Source: Micromonospora sp. CCTCC AA 2012012
GTDB lineage: Bacteria > Actinomycetota > Actinomycetes > Mycobacteriales > Micromonosporaceae
Direction: 5' to 3'
Length of the DNA stretch: 64,000 nucleotides
NCBI RefSeq assembly: GCF_040499845.1
Contig: NZ_CP159342.1
Span: forward strand, 2,666,001-2,730,000
Shown here: piece after piece, positions 8,523 to 18,604 of the stretch
How positions within the stretch are numbered: position 1 is the stretch's first letter
How the letters are laid out: each line of letters starts with the position of its first letter
Program-made: the position numbers and the translations under genes
The notes under the pieces: model-generated
Database searches by the model: none
What the model was told of the DNA's origin: nothing
The model's input: only the letters and a program-made list of their open reading frames with translations

Positions 8523-11003
8523 GTGGACACCGGCTACTGGGAACGACTGCTCGACGGCGCGGAGCCGACCAGACTCGACGTGGTGCGCCCCGCGCCGCCC
8601 GGCGCGACGCCGGCTCCGGTGGCGGTGCCCGGGCCGCCCGGCGCGCCGGGTCCGGCGGAGCTGGTGGCCGCCGTGGCGCTGGTGCTCGCCGCGCACGCCG
8701 GCACCGAGGAGGTCTGCTGCGCGGTCCGACCGGCCGGCGGCTCCGCCGTACCGGTCCGGGTGCGTCCGGCGTACGCGCAGACCGTGATGGGGTTCGTCGC
8801 CGGGGTGCAGGCCCAGCTCGCCGCGGCCCAGGCGCAGGCGCCCGCGCTGGCCGGCGTCGACCTGTCGGCGTGGTGCGACGTGGTGGTGGACCTCGACGGC
8901 GGCCCGGTCGACGGCACGGCGGCCCTGGCGTGGGACGCCCACGGGACCCTGCGGTACGACCCGGCCCGGGTGGACGCCGACGCCGGTCACCGCCTCGACG
9001 GCGGCGTACGACGGATGCTGGAGCTGCTCGGCGACCTGCCCGGCCGGACGCCACTGTGGACCCTCGACGTGCTGACCGCCGAGGAACGCCGGCGGATCCT
9101 GCACGACTGGAACGACACGGCGACCGGGACGGGCCCGGCGGAGACCATCCACGGGCTGGTCGAACGGCAGGTCGCCGCGACGCCGGACGCGCTGGCCGTG
9201 GTGGCCGGCGCCACCCGGCTGAGCTACGCCGAGCTGGACCGCCGGGCCGGGCTCCTCGCGGCGAACCTGGCCGCCGCGGGGGCGGGACCGGGCCGCTCGG
9301 TGGCGCTGCACCTGGACCGGACCGCGCACCTGGTCGTCGCGATGCTCGGCGTGCTCAAGGCCGGCGCGGCCTACCTTCCGCTGGACCCGGGGCTGCCCCC
9401 GGCCCGCGCCCGCACCCTGCTGGACTCCCTCGACGTAGCGGTGGTCGTCACCGACGCGGCAGCCGTGCCGGTGGTGTGCGAGCTGGCCGCCGAAGCACCG
9501 TCGGTGCGGGACGTGGTCTACCTCGCCGACGAGGCCACCACCGCGCCACCGGTGGCCGGGCCGCGCCTGCGGTACGGGTACGCGGCCGTGCCACCCGGGT
9601 CGCCGCCGCCGGCCCCCGCCGCGCCGGACGACGTGGCGTACACCATCTTCACCTCCGGCTCGACGGGCACCCCGAAGGGCGTGACGCTGACCCACGCGCC
9701 GGTGGTCAACCTGATCCGCTGGGTGAACACCACCCACGGCGTGGGACCGGACGACCAGGTCCTCTTCGTCACCTCCCCCGGCTTCGACCTGTCGGTCTAC
9801 GACGTCTTCGGCCTGCTCGCCGCGGGCGGCTCGGTCCGGGTCGCGGCGAGCGACGAGCTGCGCGACCCGCACCGCCTGCTGACCGTGCTCGACTCAGAGC
9901 CGATCACCTTCTGGGACTCGGCGCCCGCGGCGCTGCAACAGATCGAGCCGCTCCTCGCGGCCCGGGCGGCGGTGACCGGTTCGACGCTGCGGCTGGTCTT
10001 CCTCAGCGGCGACTGGGTGCCGCTGACCCTGCCCGGCGCGGTGCGGGCCGCGTTCCCCCGGGCGACGGTGGTGGCGCTGGGCGGTGCCACCGAGGCGGCG
10101 ATCTGGTCGAACAGCTTCCCCGTCGACACCGTGCAGCCGGACTGGCCGTCGGTGCCGTACGGGCGGCCCATCGCCAACGCCCGCTACCACGTGCTGGACG
10201 GCTGGCTGCGCCCGGTGCCGGTCGGCGCGCCCGGCGACCTCTACATCGCCGGTGACTGCCTGGCGCTGGGCTACCACGGCGACGGGGCGCTGACCGCGGC
10301 GAAGTTCCTGCCCGACCCGTTCGGGCCGGTGCCCGGCGCGCGGATGTACGCCACCGGTGACCGGGCCCGCTACTGGCCGGACGGGGTGCTGGAGTTCCTG
10401 GGCCGCCGGGACCAGCAGGTCAAGGTGCGCGGCTACCGGATCGAGCTGGGCGAGATCTCGTCGGCGCTGGCGGAGCGGCCGGAGGTGAGCACCGCCGTCG
10501 CGGTGGTGCACGGCGCGGGCCCGGCCGCCCGGATCGTCGCGTACGCGGTGCCCCGGCCGGGCGCGGTGCTGGACCCGGCGGCGCTGCGCCGGGAGCTGGC
10601 CGCCCGGCTGCCCGAGTACATGGTGCCCGGCCAGGTGGTGCCCATCGACACCGTGCCGACGACCGCGAACGGCAAGCTGGACCGGGCGGCGCTGCCGGTG
10701 CCCGACCCGGCCGCCGAGCGCGCCGACTTCGCCGCCCCGGACAGCCCGGCGGAGAAGGCCGTCGCCGAGATCTGGAGCCAGGTCCTCGGGGTGGAGCGGA
10801 TCGGTCTGCACGACAACTTCTTCGACCTGGGCGGGCACTCCCTGCTCATCGCCCAGCTCATCGCCACCGTGCAGAGCAGCCTGGACGTGACGGTGCCGAT
10901 GACCGCGCTGCTGCAGCACCAGACGTTGGGCGCGTTCGCCGCCGCCGTGGAGCAGGCGGTCATCGACGACGAGCTGGGCGAGGAGGAGTCCGGTGGCCGG
11001 TGA
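8523..11003 (+). CDS. NRPS with C-domain remnant, adenylation domain and PCP (Cys-like code)
   Basis: 826 residues from a GTG start. Residues ~1-200 look like only the C-terminal lobe of a condensation domain (a YWERLL segment, then the C-A linker TAEERRRILHDWNDT); no HHxxxDG motif is present. The A domain (~200-700) has TSGSTGTPKG near 377, FDLSVYD with pocket Asp422, GGATEAAIW and the NGK lysine. The PCP Ser is 773 (LGGHSLL). Pocket residues read D-L-Y-D-F-S-L-I-W-K, closest to the cysteine code DLYNLSLIWK but with Asp for Asn at 278 and Phe for Leu at 299, so cysteine is only a guess. It overlaps the next NRPS by 11 bases, so the two are translationally coupled. It presumably loads a PCP that another protein's C domain must use. 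Confidence 0.93.
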   Translation: MDTGYWERLLDGAEPTRLDVVRPAPPGATPAPVAVPGPPGAPGPAELVAAVALVLAAHAGTEEVCCAVRPAGGSAVPVRVRPAYAQTVMGFVAGVQAQLAAAQAQAPALAGVDLSAWCDVVVDLDGGPVDGTAALAWDAHGTLRYDPARVDADAGHRLDGGVRRMLELLGDLPGRTPLWTLDVLTAEERRRILHDWNDTATGTGPAETIHGLVERQVAATPDALAVVAGATRLSYAELDRRAGLLAANLAAAGAGPGRSVALHLDRTAHLVVAMLGVLKAGAAYLPLDPGLPPARARTLLDSLDVAVVVTDAAAVPVVCELAAEAPSVRDVVYLADEATTAPPVAGPRLRYGYAAVPPGSPPPAPAAPDDVAYTIFTSGSTGTPKGVTLTHAPVVNLIRWVNTTHGVGPDDQVLFVTSPGFDLSVYDVFGLLAAGGSVRVAASDELRDPHRLLTVLDSEPITFWDSAPAALQQIEPLLAARAAVTGSTLRLVFLSGDWVPLTLPGAVRAAFPRATVVALGGATEAAIWSNSFPVDTVQPDWPSVPYGRPIANARYHVLDGWLRPVPVGAPGDLYIAGDCLALGYHGDGALTAAKFLPDPFGPVPGARMYATGDRARYWPDGVLEFLGRRDQQVKVRGYRIELGEISSALAERPEVSTAVAVVHGAGPAARIVAYAVPRPGAVLDPAALRRELAARLPEYMVPGQVVPIDTVPTTANGKLDRAALPVPDPAAERADFAAPDSPAEKAVAEIWSQVLGVERIGLHDNFFDLGGHSLLIAQLIATVQSSLDVTVPMTALLQHQTLGAFAAAVEQAVIDDELGEEESGGR

Positions 11004-14000
11004 GCCGGGCGGGCGACCGTCCGCCGACGTCCGGTCCCGGGTCGCCGACCGGTTCGCCCGGGTGGTCGCGGCGTCCGCCGCTCCCGCCGCCCGGGTGACC
11101 GCCGAGCCGGGTCCCGCCCCCGCCTCGTCGGCGCAGGCCCGGATGCTCTTCCTGGAGGAGTTCGCGCCGGGCACCACCACCTACCACATCCAGTTCACCC
11201 TGCGGCTCGACGGCCCGCTCGACCCGGACCTGCTGGTGGCGGCGCTGCAGGGAGTCCAGCAGCGGCACGAGATCCTGCGCACCCGCTACGAGCGCCGCGA
11301 CGGCGTGGAGACCCAGGTGGTCACCGCGTCCGGCCTGCGGCTGCGCCGGCTCACCGCCCCGGACACCGCCGAGGCGCTGGCCGAGCTGCAACGCGCCGAG
11401 TACGCCCCGCCGTTCGACCTGCGCGGCGGCCAGGTGTGGCGGGCCGCGCTGGCCGCCGTCGCGCCGGACCGGCACCACCTGGTGCTCACCCTGCACCACA
11501 TCGCCTTCGACGGCTGGTCGGCCGGGGTGCTGCGGCAGGAGCTGCGGGCCGGCTACGCGGCCCTGGTCGCCGGCCGGCCCGCGCCACGCCCCCCGGCGGT
11601 CCAGTACCGGGACTTCGCCCGGTGGCAGCGGCGGCACCTCGCCGACGGCGGGTACCGGGCCCAGGCGGCGTACTGGCGGGAGCGGCTGGCCGACCTGCCG
11701 GACCCGTTGGACCTGCCGACCGACGCGCCGCGCCGGCCGGGTCGACCGCCGCGCGGCGCGAAGGCGTACGCCAGCACGGGCGGCGCGCTCGCCGACGCGG
11801 TGACCGCGCTGGCCCGCCGGTCCGCGGCCACCCCGACGATGGTGCTGCTCGCCGCCTTCCACGCGCTCCTGCACCGGCACAGCGGGCAGCGGGACGTCGT
11901 GATCGGCATGCCGGTCGCCGCCCGTACGCCGGTCGAGGTGTCCCCGCTGATCGGGCTCTTCGTCAACACCGTCGCGGTCCGGGCGTCGGTGGCACCGACC
12001 GCCGGCTTCGGCGCGCTGCTCGCCGAGGTGCGCAACGCGACCACCGGCGCCCTGGACCATCAGGAGCTGCCGTTCGACCGGGTGGTGGCGGAGCTGCCCG
12101 TCGAGCCGGGCGGCGCGGCCACGCCGGTGTTCCGGGTGCTGTTCGACCACACCCGGTTCAGCGGGCGCACCGACACGCTCGGCGACGTGACCCTCACCTA
12201 CCTGGACGGCGCGGCGACGGGGGCCGCGAAGTTCGACCTGAGCCTGTCGGTGACCGATCCGGGCGACACCGACGCCGGCACCGAGGGCTACGGCCTGGAG
12301 CTGGAGTACGACGCGGACCTGTGGCGGCCCGAGTCCGCACAACGGCTGCTGACGCACTACGTCACGCTGCTGGCCGCCGCGACGGCCGACCCGGAGCGGG
12401 CGCTGGGTGCGCTGCCGCTCGCCCCGGCGGCGGAACTCGCCCGGGTGCGCGGCTTCTCGTCCGGCCCGCGGCGCCCGTTGGCCGGCCCGGTCGACCTGGC
12501 CGGACTGGTCTTCGCCGCCGCCTCCGCGGCCCCGGACGCCGTCGCGCTGCAGGCCGGCGCGGTGACCGTCGACTATGCCGGGTTGTGCGCCCGCGCCGAG
12601 CGACTCGGTGCCGCGCTGCGCGCCGCCGGGGCCGGGCCGCAGCGGCCGGTGGCGGTGCTGCTGGACCGGAGTCCGGAGCTGATCGTGGCGGTCCTGGGCA
12701 TCCTGCGGGCCGGTGCGGCGTACCTGCCGCTGGACCCGGAACACCCGGCCGAGCGGGTCGCCGCGGTGGCCGCCGACGCCGGTGCGGTGCTCGCCGTCAC
12801 CGACGACCGGTACGCCGGCCGGCTGCCCGCCGGGCTGACCCCGGTGCCGGTGGCGACCGCCGACACCGGGCCGGTGCCGGCGCCGCCGCCCGCCCCGCAC
12901 CCCGACGACCTCGCCTACGTGCTCTACACCAGCGGCTCCACCGGACGACCCAAGGGCGTCATGGTCAGCCACGCGGCGGCGCACAACCAGATCCGCTTCC
13001 AACTCGCCGCCGACGGCGTCGGCGCGGCCGACCGGGTGCTGCTCAAGACCAACATCACCTTCGACGTCTCGGTGCTGGAGGTCTTCGCCACCCTCGCCGC
13101 CGGGGCGCGGCTGGTCATCGCCCCGCCCGGTGCGCACCGCGACCCGGCGGCGCTGCGTACCCTGATGGCGTCGGCCGGGGTGACCATGGTCCGCTTCGTG
13201 CCGACGATGCTCGCCGCGGTGCTCGCCGAGCCGGGCCCGCCGGTGCCGACGCTGCGGCAGGTGGAATCCGGCGGCGAACCGCTCTCCACCGAGCTGCGCG
13301 ACCGGTTCCTCGCCGGTGACCTGGGCCACGCGCGGCTGGTCAACCGGTACGGCCCGACCGAGACCACCGTCTTCACCCACTCCCGCGACGCGGCCGGCCC
13401 GGTCACCTCGGCCGTGGTGCCGATCGGGCCGCCCGATGTGAACGTCACCTGCCACGTGGTCGACGCCGAGCTGCGCGCGCAACCGGTCGGCGTGCCCGGC
13501 GAACTCGCCATCGGCGGCGTCCAGCTGGCCCGCGGCTACCTCGGCCGGCCGGACCTGACCGCCGAGCGCTTCCGCCCCGACCCGTACGGGCCGCCCGGCT
13601 CGCGGCTGTACCTCAGCGGCGACCGGTGCCGGTGGCTCGACGACGGCACGCTGGACTTCCTCGGCCGCGACGACGGCCAGGTCAAGGTGCGCGGCATCCG
13701 CCTCGAACTGGGCGAGGTGGAGGCGGTGCTGGCCGGCGCGCCCGGCGTCCGCGAGGCGGCCGTGGTGGTCCGCGACGACGTGCCGGGCGGCCCACGCCTG
13801 GTCGGTTACGTGACCGCCGCGCCCGACGCCGCACCCGACCCGGCGGCGCTGCGCGAGCACGCCGCCCGCCGGCTGCCGGCCGCCGCGGTGCCGGCGGCGG
13901 TGCTGGTCCTCGCCGAACTGCCGGTCACCACCAGCGGCAAGCTGGACCGCAGGCGGCTGCCGGTGCCGCCGGCCACGGTGGGCACGGGCGGCGGGGAGCC

Positions 14001-17000
14001 GCCCCGCACCCCGACCGAGGTCGCGCTGGCCACCGCCTGGGCCGGTCTGCTGGGCGTGGACCGGGTCAGCCGCGACGACGACTTCTTCGCCCTCGGCGGC
14101 CACTCGCTGCTGGCGATCGAGGCGTGCACCCGGGCCGCCGCCGCGCTCGGCCGCCCGGTGCCGGTACGCCTGCTCTTCGAGGCGGGCACCCTCGCCACGC
14201 TGGCCGACCGGCTGGACGACGCCGACCCGACCGCCGCCGAGCTGCCCGAGGTACGCCCGACCGGCCACCCGGTCAGCGAGGTGTCGGCGGCGGAGGCCCG
14301 CCTCTGGTTCGCCGACCAGCTCTGTCCCGGCGACCCGGCGTACACGGTGCCCGTGGTGTGCCGCATCCACGGACGGCTCGACGTGGCCGCCCTCCGCGCC
14401 GGACTGCACGAGCTGGTCGGCCGGCACGAGGCGTTGCGCACCACCTTCCCGGCACCGGACGGGATCCCCGTCCGGGTGGTCTCGACGGAGCCGGTGGTGC
14501 CGTGGGAGCACCACCGCACCGACGACCCCGGCATGGTCGCCGCTCTGGTCGACGCGGCCGCCGGGCGGGGCTTCGCCCTGGACTCCGGCCCGCTGCTGCA
14601 CGCCACCCTGATCGCCTCCGCCCCGGACGACCACGTGCTGGTGCTCGCGTTCCACCACGCCGTGGTGGACGCCGGCTCGGTCCGGGTGCTCCTCGACGAG
14701 CTGCGCGACGCGTACGCCCGGGCGGTCGACGGGCGGGCGGCGCCGCCGGCGCCGGTGCTCCAGGCCGGGGACTACGCGCGCTGGCAGCGCGGCGTCGCCG
14801 ACCGGGCGACCGCGAGCGGGCTGGCGCACTGGCGGGAGGTCCTCGCCGACCTGGCCGCCTGGGAACTGCCGCCGGACCGGGCCGACCCGACCGGCGGCAA
14901 CGCGGGCGCCGTCCACGTCGAGCCGCTGCCCACCGCCCTGGTCGCCGGGATCGCCCGGCTCGCCGCCGCCGAGCAGGCCACCGGCTTCGAGGTGCTGCTC
15001 GCCGCGTACGGGTACGTGCTGGGCCGGCACGCGGGCACCGACGACCTGGTGGTCAGCGTCCCGGTCTCCGATCGGGAGCGACCCGAGCTGGCCGGGGTCG
15101 TCGGGCTGCTGCTCGGGACGGTGGCGGTACGGCTGCGGCCGGCCGGCGGTTTCCGGGCGACGCTGCGCCGGACCCGGGACGCGCTGCGCGACGCGTACGC
15201 GCACCGGCACGTGCCGTTCGACCGGGTGGTCGCCGCGTTGGGTCCGGGCGCCCCGGACCTCACCCGGTACACCGTCAACCACGACGCCGACGCGATCGTC
15301 CCGGTGACCCTGACCGACGGGACGACCGTCACGCCGGTGTCGCCGACGCCCGCGTACGCCAAGGCGGAGCTGGGGGTGCTCTTCGAGGAGCACGCCGACG
15401 GGCACGTGGCGTCGTTCCTCTACCGCACCGGCCGGTACACGCCGGAGCGGATCGCCGCGCTCGCCGCCGACCTGGTGGCGTTCCTGGAAGCCGTGGTCGC
15501 CGACCCGGACGCGCCCGCGCCGCCCGCGACCCGGCCCACCGGGGAGCCGGACGCACCGTCCGGCCCGGACGGTCGGCGCACGCTGAGCGGGCTGGTGGCG
15601 GCGTCGGCCGCCGCCACCCCGGACGCCCCCGCGGTGGCCGACGCCACCGGGCGGGTCCGGCTGACGTACCGGGAACTGGTCGAGGCCGCCGAGGAGCTGG
15701 CCGGGCGGCTCGCCGCGGCCGGGGTGGGCCGGGGCGACCGGGTCGCGGTGCGCGTCCCGCGCGGACCGGCGCTCGCGGTGGCGCTGCTCGGCGTGCTGCG
15801 CGCCGGCGCGGCGTACGTGGCGCTCGACCCGGACCAGCCGGCGGCCCGGCACGACGCCCTGCGGGCCGACAGCGGCTGCGTCGCGCTGCTCGCCGGCACC
15901 GACCTCGCGGTCACCACCGACCCTCGGCCGGCGCGGCCCCGGCACGACCCGACCCCGGACGACCTCGCCTACGTCGCCTACACCTCGGGCTCCACCGGCC
16001 GGCCGAAGGGGGTGCTCACCCCGCACCACGCCGCGGCGAGCTACCTGACGGACTACCTGCTCGCCGAAGGCGCCGTCGGCCCCGGCGACACCGTGCTGCA
16101 ACTGGCCTCGGCGTCGTTCGACGCGTCGACCCGCGACCTGTTCGGCCCGCTCGCCGCTGGGGCCACCGTGGTCTTCCTCGACCCGGAGCACCGCGGCGAC
16201 CCGGAGGCGATGCGCGACGCGGTGGACCGCGCCGGGGTCACCTGCGTGCTCGCCGCCGTCCCGACGGTGCTGCGGGCGCTCACCGCCGCCGCCCGCGCGC
16301 GGCCCGGGACCGGACGGACGCTGCGGCTCGTGCTGGTCTCCGGCGAGCCGCTGGACCTGGCCGACGCGGCGGCGGCCACCGCCGCGTTCGCCGGCCGCCC
16401 CCGGGTGGTCAACCAGTACGGCCCGACCGAGACCACCATGACCGCGACCCGCCACCGGATCGCGGAGACCGACCCGAGCGCCGGCCCGGCCCCGCTGGGC
16501 GCGCCGATCACCGGCACCCGGGTGTACGTCGTCGACGCGCACGGCGCAGCCGTGCCGCCCGGGGTGACCGGGGAGATCTGGCTGGGCGGTGACCGGCTGG
16601 CGTACGGCTACCACGGGCAGCCGGCCCTGACCGCGCAGCGCTTCGTGCCCGACCCGTGGTCGGACCGGCCCGGCGCCCGGCTCTACCGCACCGGTGACCT
16701 CGGTGTCCGGCACGCCGACGGCCGGCTGGAGTTCCGGGGCCGGCTCGACGACCAGGTGAAGATCCGTGGCCAGCGGGTCGAGCCGGGCGAGGTCGAACAC
16801 GCCCTGCGGGCCCTGCCCGGCGTGACCGCCGCCGCCGTGGTGGCCGCCGGCACGGCCGGTGAGCTGCGGCTCGTCGGGTTCGTGACGCCGGCCGGCCTGG
16901 CCACCGACCCGCTGCTCGACGCGCTGCGCGGCCGACTGCCGGCGGCGCTGGTCCCGGCGGCGCTCGTCGCGCGGGACGCCCTGCCGGTCACCCCGAACGG

Positions 17001-18603
17001 CAAGGTGGACCGGCGGGCGCTCGTCGCGCTCGCCGACGTGCCGACGGCCGGGCGGCCCTGCCGTACCGAGGCCGAACGCCGGGTCGCCGCCGCCTTCGCC
17101 GAGGTGCTCGCCGACGACCTGGTCGGCACCGGGCCGGTCGGCGCGGACGACGACTTCTTCGCCCGGGGCGGGCACTCGCTGCTCGCCGCCCGGCTGGTCG
17201 CCCGGCTCGCCGCCGCGACGGGCCACCGCATTCCGCTGCGGGACCTGCTCGCCGCGCCCCGGGTCGCCGACATCGCGGCCTGGCTGGACCGGCAGGTGCC
17301 GTCGGCCCCGGCCCCGGCCGCCGTCCCCGTCGTCGTACCGGAGGAGACGCTGAGCCCGGTGGAGGGGCACCTGCTCGCCGAGGCCCGGCATCCGCGGGGG
17401 TACGCGTACCACCTGCCGATGACCGTCCACATCAGCGGGCCGCTCGACCCGGTGGCGGCGATCCGGGCGGTCGACGCGCTCGTCGCCCGGCACCCCGGGC
17501 TGCGCACCCGCTACCCCACCGTCGCGGGCCGCCCGGTCCGGGTGGTGGAGGAGCCGGGCGGCGGCACCCCGGTGCCCGTGGTGCGGCACACCTGCACCGG
17601 TCCCGACCCGCTCGCCGAGGCGGTGGCGCTGGCCGCGGCGGAGCTGCGCCGACCGTTCGACCCGGCGACCGGGCCGCTGCTGCGCTGCCTGCTGGTCTCC
17701 TGCGGGCCGCGGGAGCACCTGCTCAGCCTCGTCGTGCACCACCTGGTCGCCGACGGCTGGTCGCTGTCCGTGCTGCGCCGCGACCTCGCCGCGCTCTACG
17801 CCGCGATCGTCGCCGGCCGGCCGCCGGAGCTGCCCCGGGTCACCGGCTTCGCGGATTACGCCCGAGCCCGGGCGCGGACGGTCGCCGCCGACGGGTTCCG
17901 GGCCGGCCTGGCGTTCTGGGCGGACCGGCTGCGCGACGTCGACCCGCACCTCGACCTCGCCGCCGACCGACCCGACGACGGGTCGATGGCCGGCGCGCGG
18001 CTCGACTTCACGGTCACCGGCGCGACGGCGGCCGGGCTGCGCCGGCTGCGCGACGAGACCGGCGCCACCGACTTCATGGTGCTCTTCGCCGCCGTCCAGG
18101 CGTGGCTCGGCGCGGCGGGCGGCCAGCAGCGGTTCGTGGTGGCGGTGCCCGTCGGCAACCGCTCCGACCCGGCCGCCGAGGACGTCGTCGGCGACTTCGC
18201 CAACGTGCTGCCCGTCCCGGTGGACCTGACCGGTACGCCGTCGGCGCGGGAGCTGGTCGGCCGGGTCCGGGACACCGTGACAGCGGTGTGGGAGCACCAG
18301 GACGTCCCGTATCCGCTGCTGCCGGCGGCGGTACGGGCGCGGGCGATGTTCGCGGTGCAGAACCTGCCCGCCGCGCCGGACCGGGCCGGACCGTTGACGT
18401 TCCGCGAGGTGACCGTGGAACGTGGAACGAGCCGCTACGACCTGCACGTGCGGATGACCCCGACGGCCGACGGCTTCACCGGCTGGCTGGAGTACGCCAC
18501 CGCCCGGTTCGACGCGGCGACCGCGGCGGCCCGGCTGGCGGCGCTGCGTGCCGTGCTGGACCGGGCCGCCACGGTCCCGGACACTCCCCTGCTGGAGGGC
18601 TGA
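10993..18603 (+). CDS. NRPS, C-A-PCP-C-A-PCP-C, ending in an unpaired condensation domain
   Basis: 2,536 residues. C1 has HHIAFDG at 168; A1 has TSGSTGRPKG near 646 and pocket Asp691; PCP1 Ser is 1038. C2 has HHAVVDA at 1221, with Ala for the motif Gly; A2 has pocket Asp1710; PCP2 Ser is 2062. C3 has HHLVADG at 2249 and the protein ends just after it. Pocket codes as I read them are D-V-L-R-E-G-R-V-F-K (A1) and D-A-R-A-L-S-Q-M-T-K (A2); neither matches a code I know, so no substrate is called. No epimerisation or thioesterase domain is present, so release and any D-residues must come from elsewhere. GTG 10993 sits inside the end of the upstream A-PCP gene, preceded by GAGGAGG. The orphan terminal C probably docks with a separate PCP protein, possibly the upstream A-PCP, or performs release. 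Confidence 0.95.
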   Translation: MAGEPGGRPSADVRSRVADRFARVVAASAAPAARVTAEPGPAPASSAQARMLFLEEFAPGTTTYHIQFTLRLDGPLDPDLLVAALQGVQQRHEILRTRYERRDGVETQVVTASGLRLRRLTAPDTAEALAELQRAEYAPPFDLRGGQVWRAALAAVAPDRHHLVLTLHHIAFDGWSAGVLRQELRAGYAALVAGRPAPRPPAVQYRDFARWQRRHLADGGYRAQAAYWRERLADLPDPLDLPTDAPRRPGRPPRGAKAYASTGGALADAVTALARRSAATPTMVLLAAFHALLHRHSGQRDVVIGMPVAARTPVEVSPLIGLFVNTVAVRASVAPTAGFGALLAEVRNATTGALDHQELPFDRVVAELPVEPGGAATPVFRVLFDHTRFSGRTDTLGDVTLTYLDGAATGAAKFDLSLSVTDPGDTDAGTEGYGLELEYDADLWRPESAQRLLTHYVTLLAAATADPERALGALPLAPAAELARVRGFSSGPRRPLAGPVDLAGLVFAAASAAPDAVALQAGAVTVDYAGLCARAERLGAALRAAGAGPQRPVAVLLDRSPELIVAVLGILRAGAAYLPLDPEHPAERVAAVAADAGAVLAVTDDRYAGRLPAGLTPVPVATADTGPVPAPPPAPHPDDLAYVLYTSGSTGRPKGVMVSHAAAHNQIRFQLAADGVGAADRVLLKTNITFDVSVLEVFATLAAGARLVIAPPGAHRDPAALRTLMASAGVTMVRFVPTMLAAVLAEPGPPVPTLRQVESGGEPLSTELRDRFLAGDLGHARLVNRYGPTETTVFTHSRDAAGPVTSAVVPIGPPDVNVTCHVVDAELRAQPVGVPGELAIGGVQLARGYLGRPDLTAERFRPDPYGPPGSRLYLSGDRCRWLDDGTLDFLGRDDGQVKVRGIRLELGEVEAVLAGAPGVREAAVVVRDDVPGGPRLVGYVTAAPDAAPDPAALREHAARRLPAAAVPAAVLVLAELPVTTSGKLDRRRLPVPPATVGTGGGEPPRTPTEVALATAWAGLLGVDRVSRDDDFFALGGHSLLAIEACTRAAAALGRPVPVRLLFEAGTLATLADRLDDADPTAAELPEVRPTGHPVSEVSAAEARLWFADQLCPGDPAYTVPVVCRIHGRLDVAALRAGLHELVGRHEALRTTFPAPDGIPVRVVSTEPVVPWEHHRTDDPGMVAALVDAAAGRGFALDSGPLLHATLIASAPDDHVLVLAFHHAVVDAGSVRVLLDELRDAYARAVDGRAAPPAPVLQAGDYARWQRGVADRATASGLAHWREVLADLAAWELPPDRADPTGGNAGAVHVEPLPTALVAGIARLAAAEQATGFEVLLAAYGYVLGRHAGTDDLVVSVPVSDRERPELAGVVGLLLGTVAVRLRPAGGFRATLRRTRDALRDAYAHRHVPFDRVVAALGPGAPDLTRYTVNHDADAIVPVTLTDGTTVTPVSPTPAYAKAELGVLFEEHADGHVASFLYRTGRYTPERIAALAADLVAFLEAVVADPDAPAPPATRPTGEPDAPSGPDGRRTLSGLVAASAAATPDAPAVADATGRVRLTYRELVEAAEELAGRLAAAGVGRGDRVAVRVPRGPALAVALLGVLRAGAAYVALDPDQPAARHDALRADSGCVALLAGTDLAVTTDPRPARPRHDPTPDDLAYVAYTSGSTGRPKGVLTPHHAAASYLTDYLLAEGAVGPGDTVLQLASASFDASTRDLFGPLAAGATVVFLDPEHRGDPEAMRDAVDRAGVTCVLAAVPTVLRALTAAARARPGTGRTLRLVLVSGEPLDLADAAAATAAFAGRPRVVNQYGPTETTMTATRHRIAETDPSAGPAPLGAPITGTRVYVVDAHGAAVPPGVTGEIWLGGDRLAYGYHGQPALTAQRFVPDPWSDRPGARLYRTGDLGVRHADGRLEFRGRLDDQVKIRGQRVEPGEVEHALRALPGVTAAAVVAAGTAGELRLVGFVTPAGLATDPLLDALRGRLPAALVPAALVARDALPVTPNGKVDRRALVALADVPTAGRPCRTEAERRVAAAFAEVLADDLVGTGPVGADDDFFARGGHSLLAARLVARLAAATGHRIPLRDLLAAPRVADIAAWLDRQVPSAPAPAAVPVVVPEETLSPVEGHLLAEARHPRGYAYHLPMTVHISGPLDPVAAIRAVDALVARHPGLRTRYPTVAGRPVRVVEEPGGGTPVPVVRHTCTGPDPLAEAVALAAAELRRPFDPATGPLLRCLLVSCGPREHLLSLVVHHLVADGWSLSVLRRDLAALYAAIVAGRPPELPRVTGFADYARARARTVAADGFRAGLAFWADRLRDVDPHLDLAADRPDDGSMAGARLDFTVTGATAAGLRRLRDETGATDFMVLFAAVQAWLGAAGGQQRFVVAVPVGNRSDPAAEDVVGDFANVLPVPVDLTGTPSARELVGRVRDTVTAVWEHQDVPYPLLPAAVRARAMFAVQNLPAAPDRAGPLTFREVTVERGTSRYDLHVRMTPTADGFTGWLEYATARFDAATAAARLAALRAVLDRAATVPDTPLLEG

Positions 18604-18604
18604 C

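Noticed and set aside
8523..11003. Idea that this A-PCP protein is the missing fatty-acyl-AMP ligase
   Set aside because: It has NRPS A-domain core motifs (FDLSVYD pocket, GGATEAAIW) and a C-A linker, not FAAL features.
18548..18604. Upstream in-frame start for the MFS gene
   Set aside because: It would overlap the NRPS end, adds a non-membrane Pro/Cys/Trp-rich stretch and lacks a ribosome site; GTG 18605 fits the family N-terminus.
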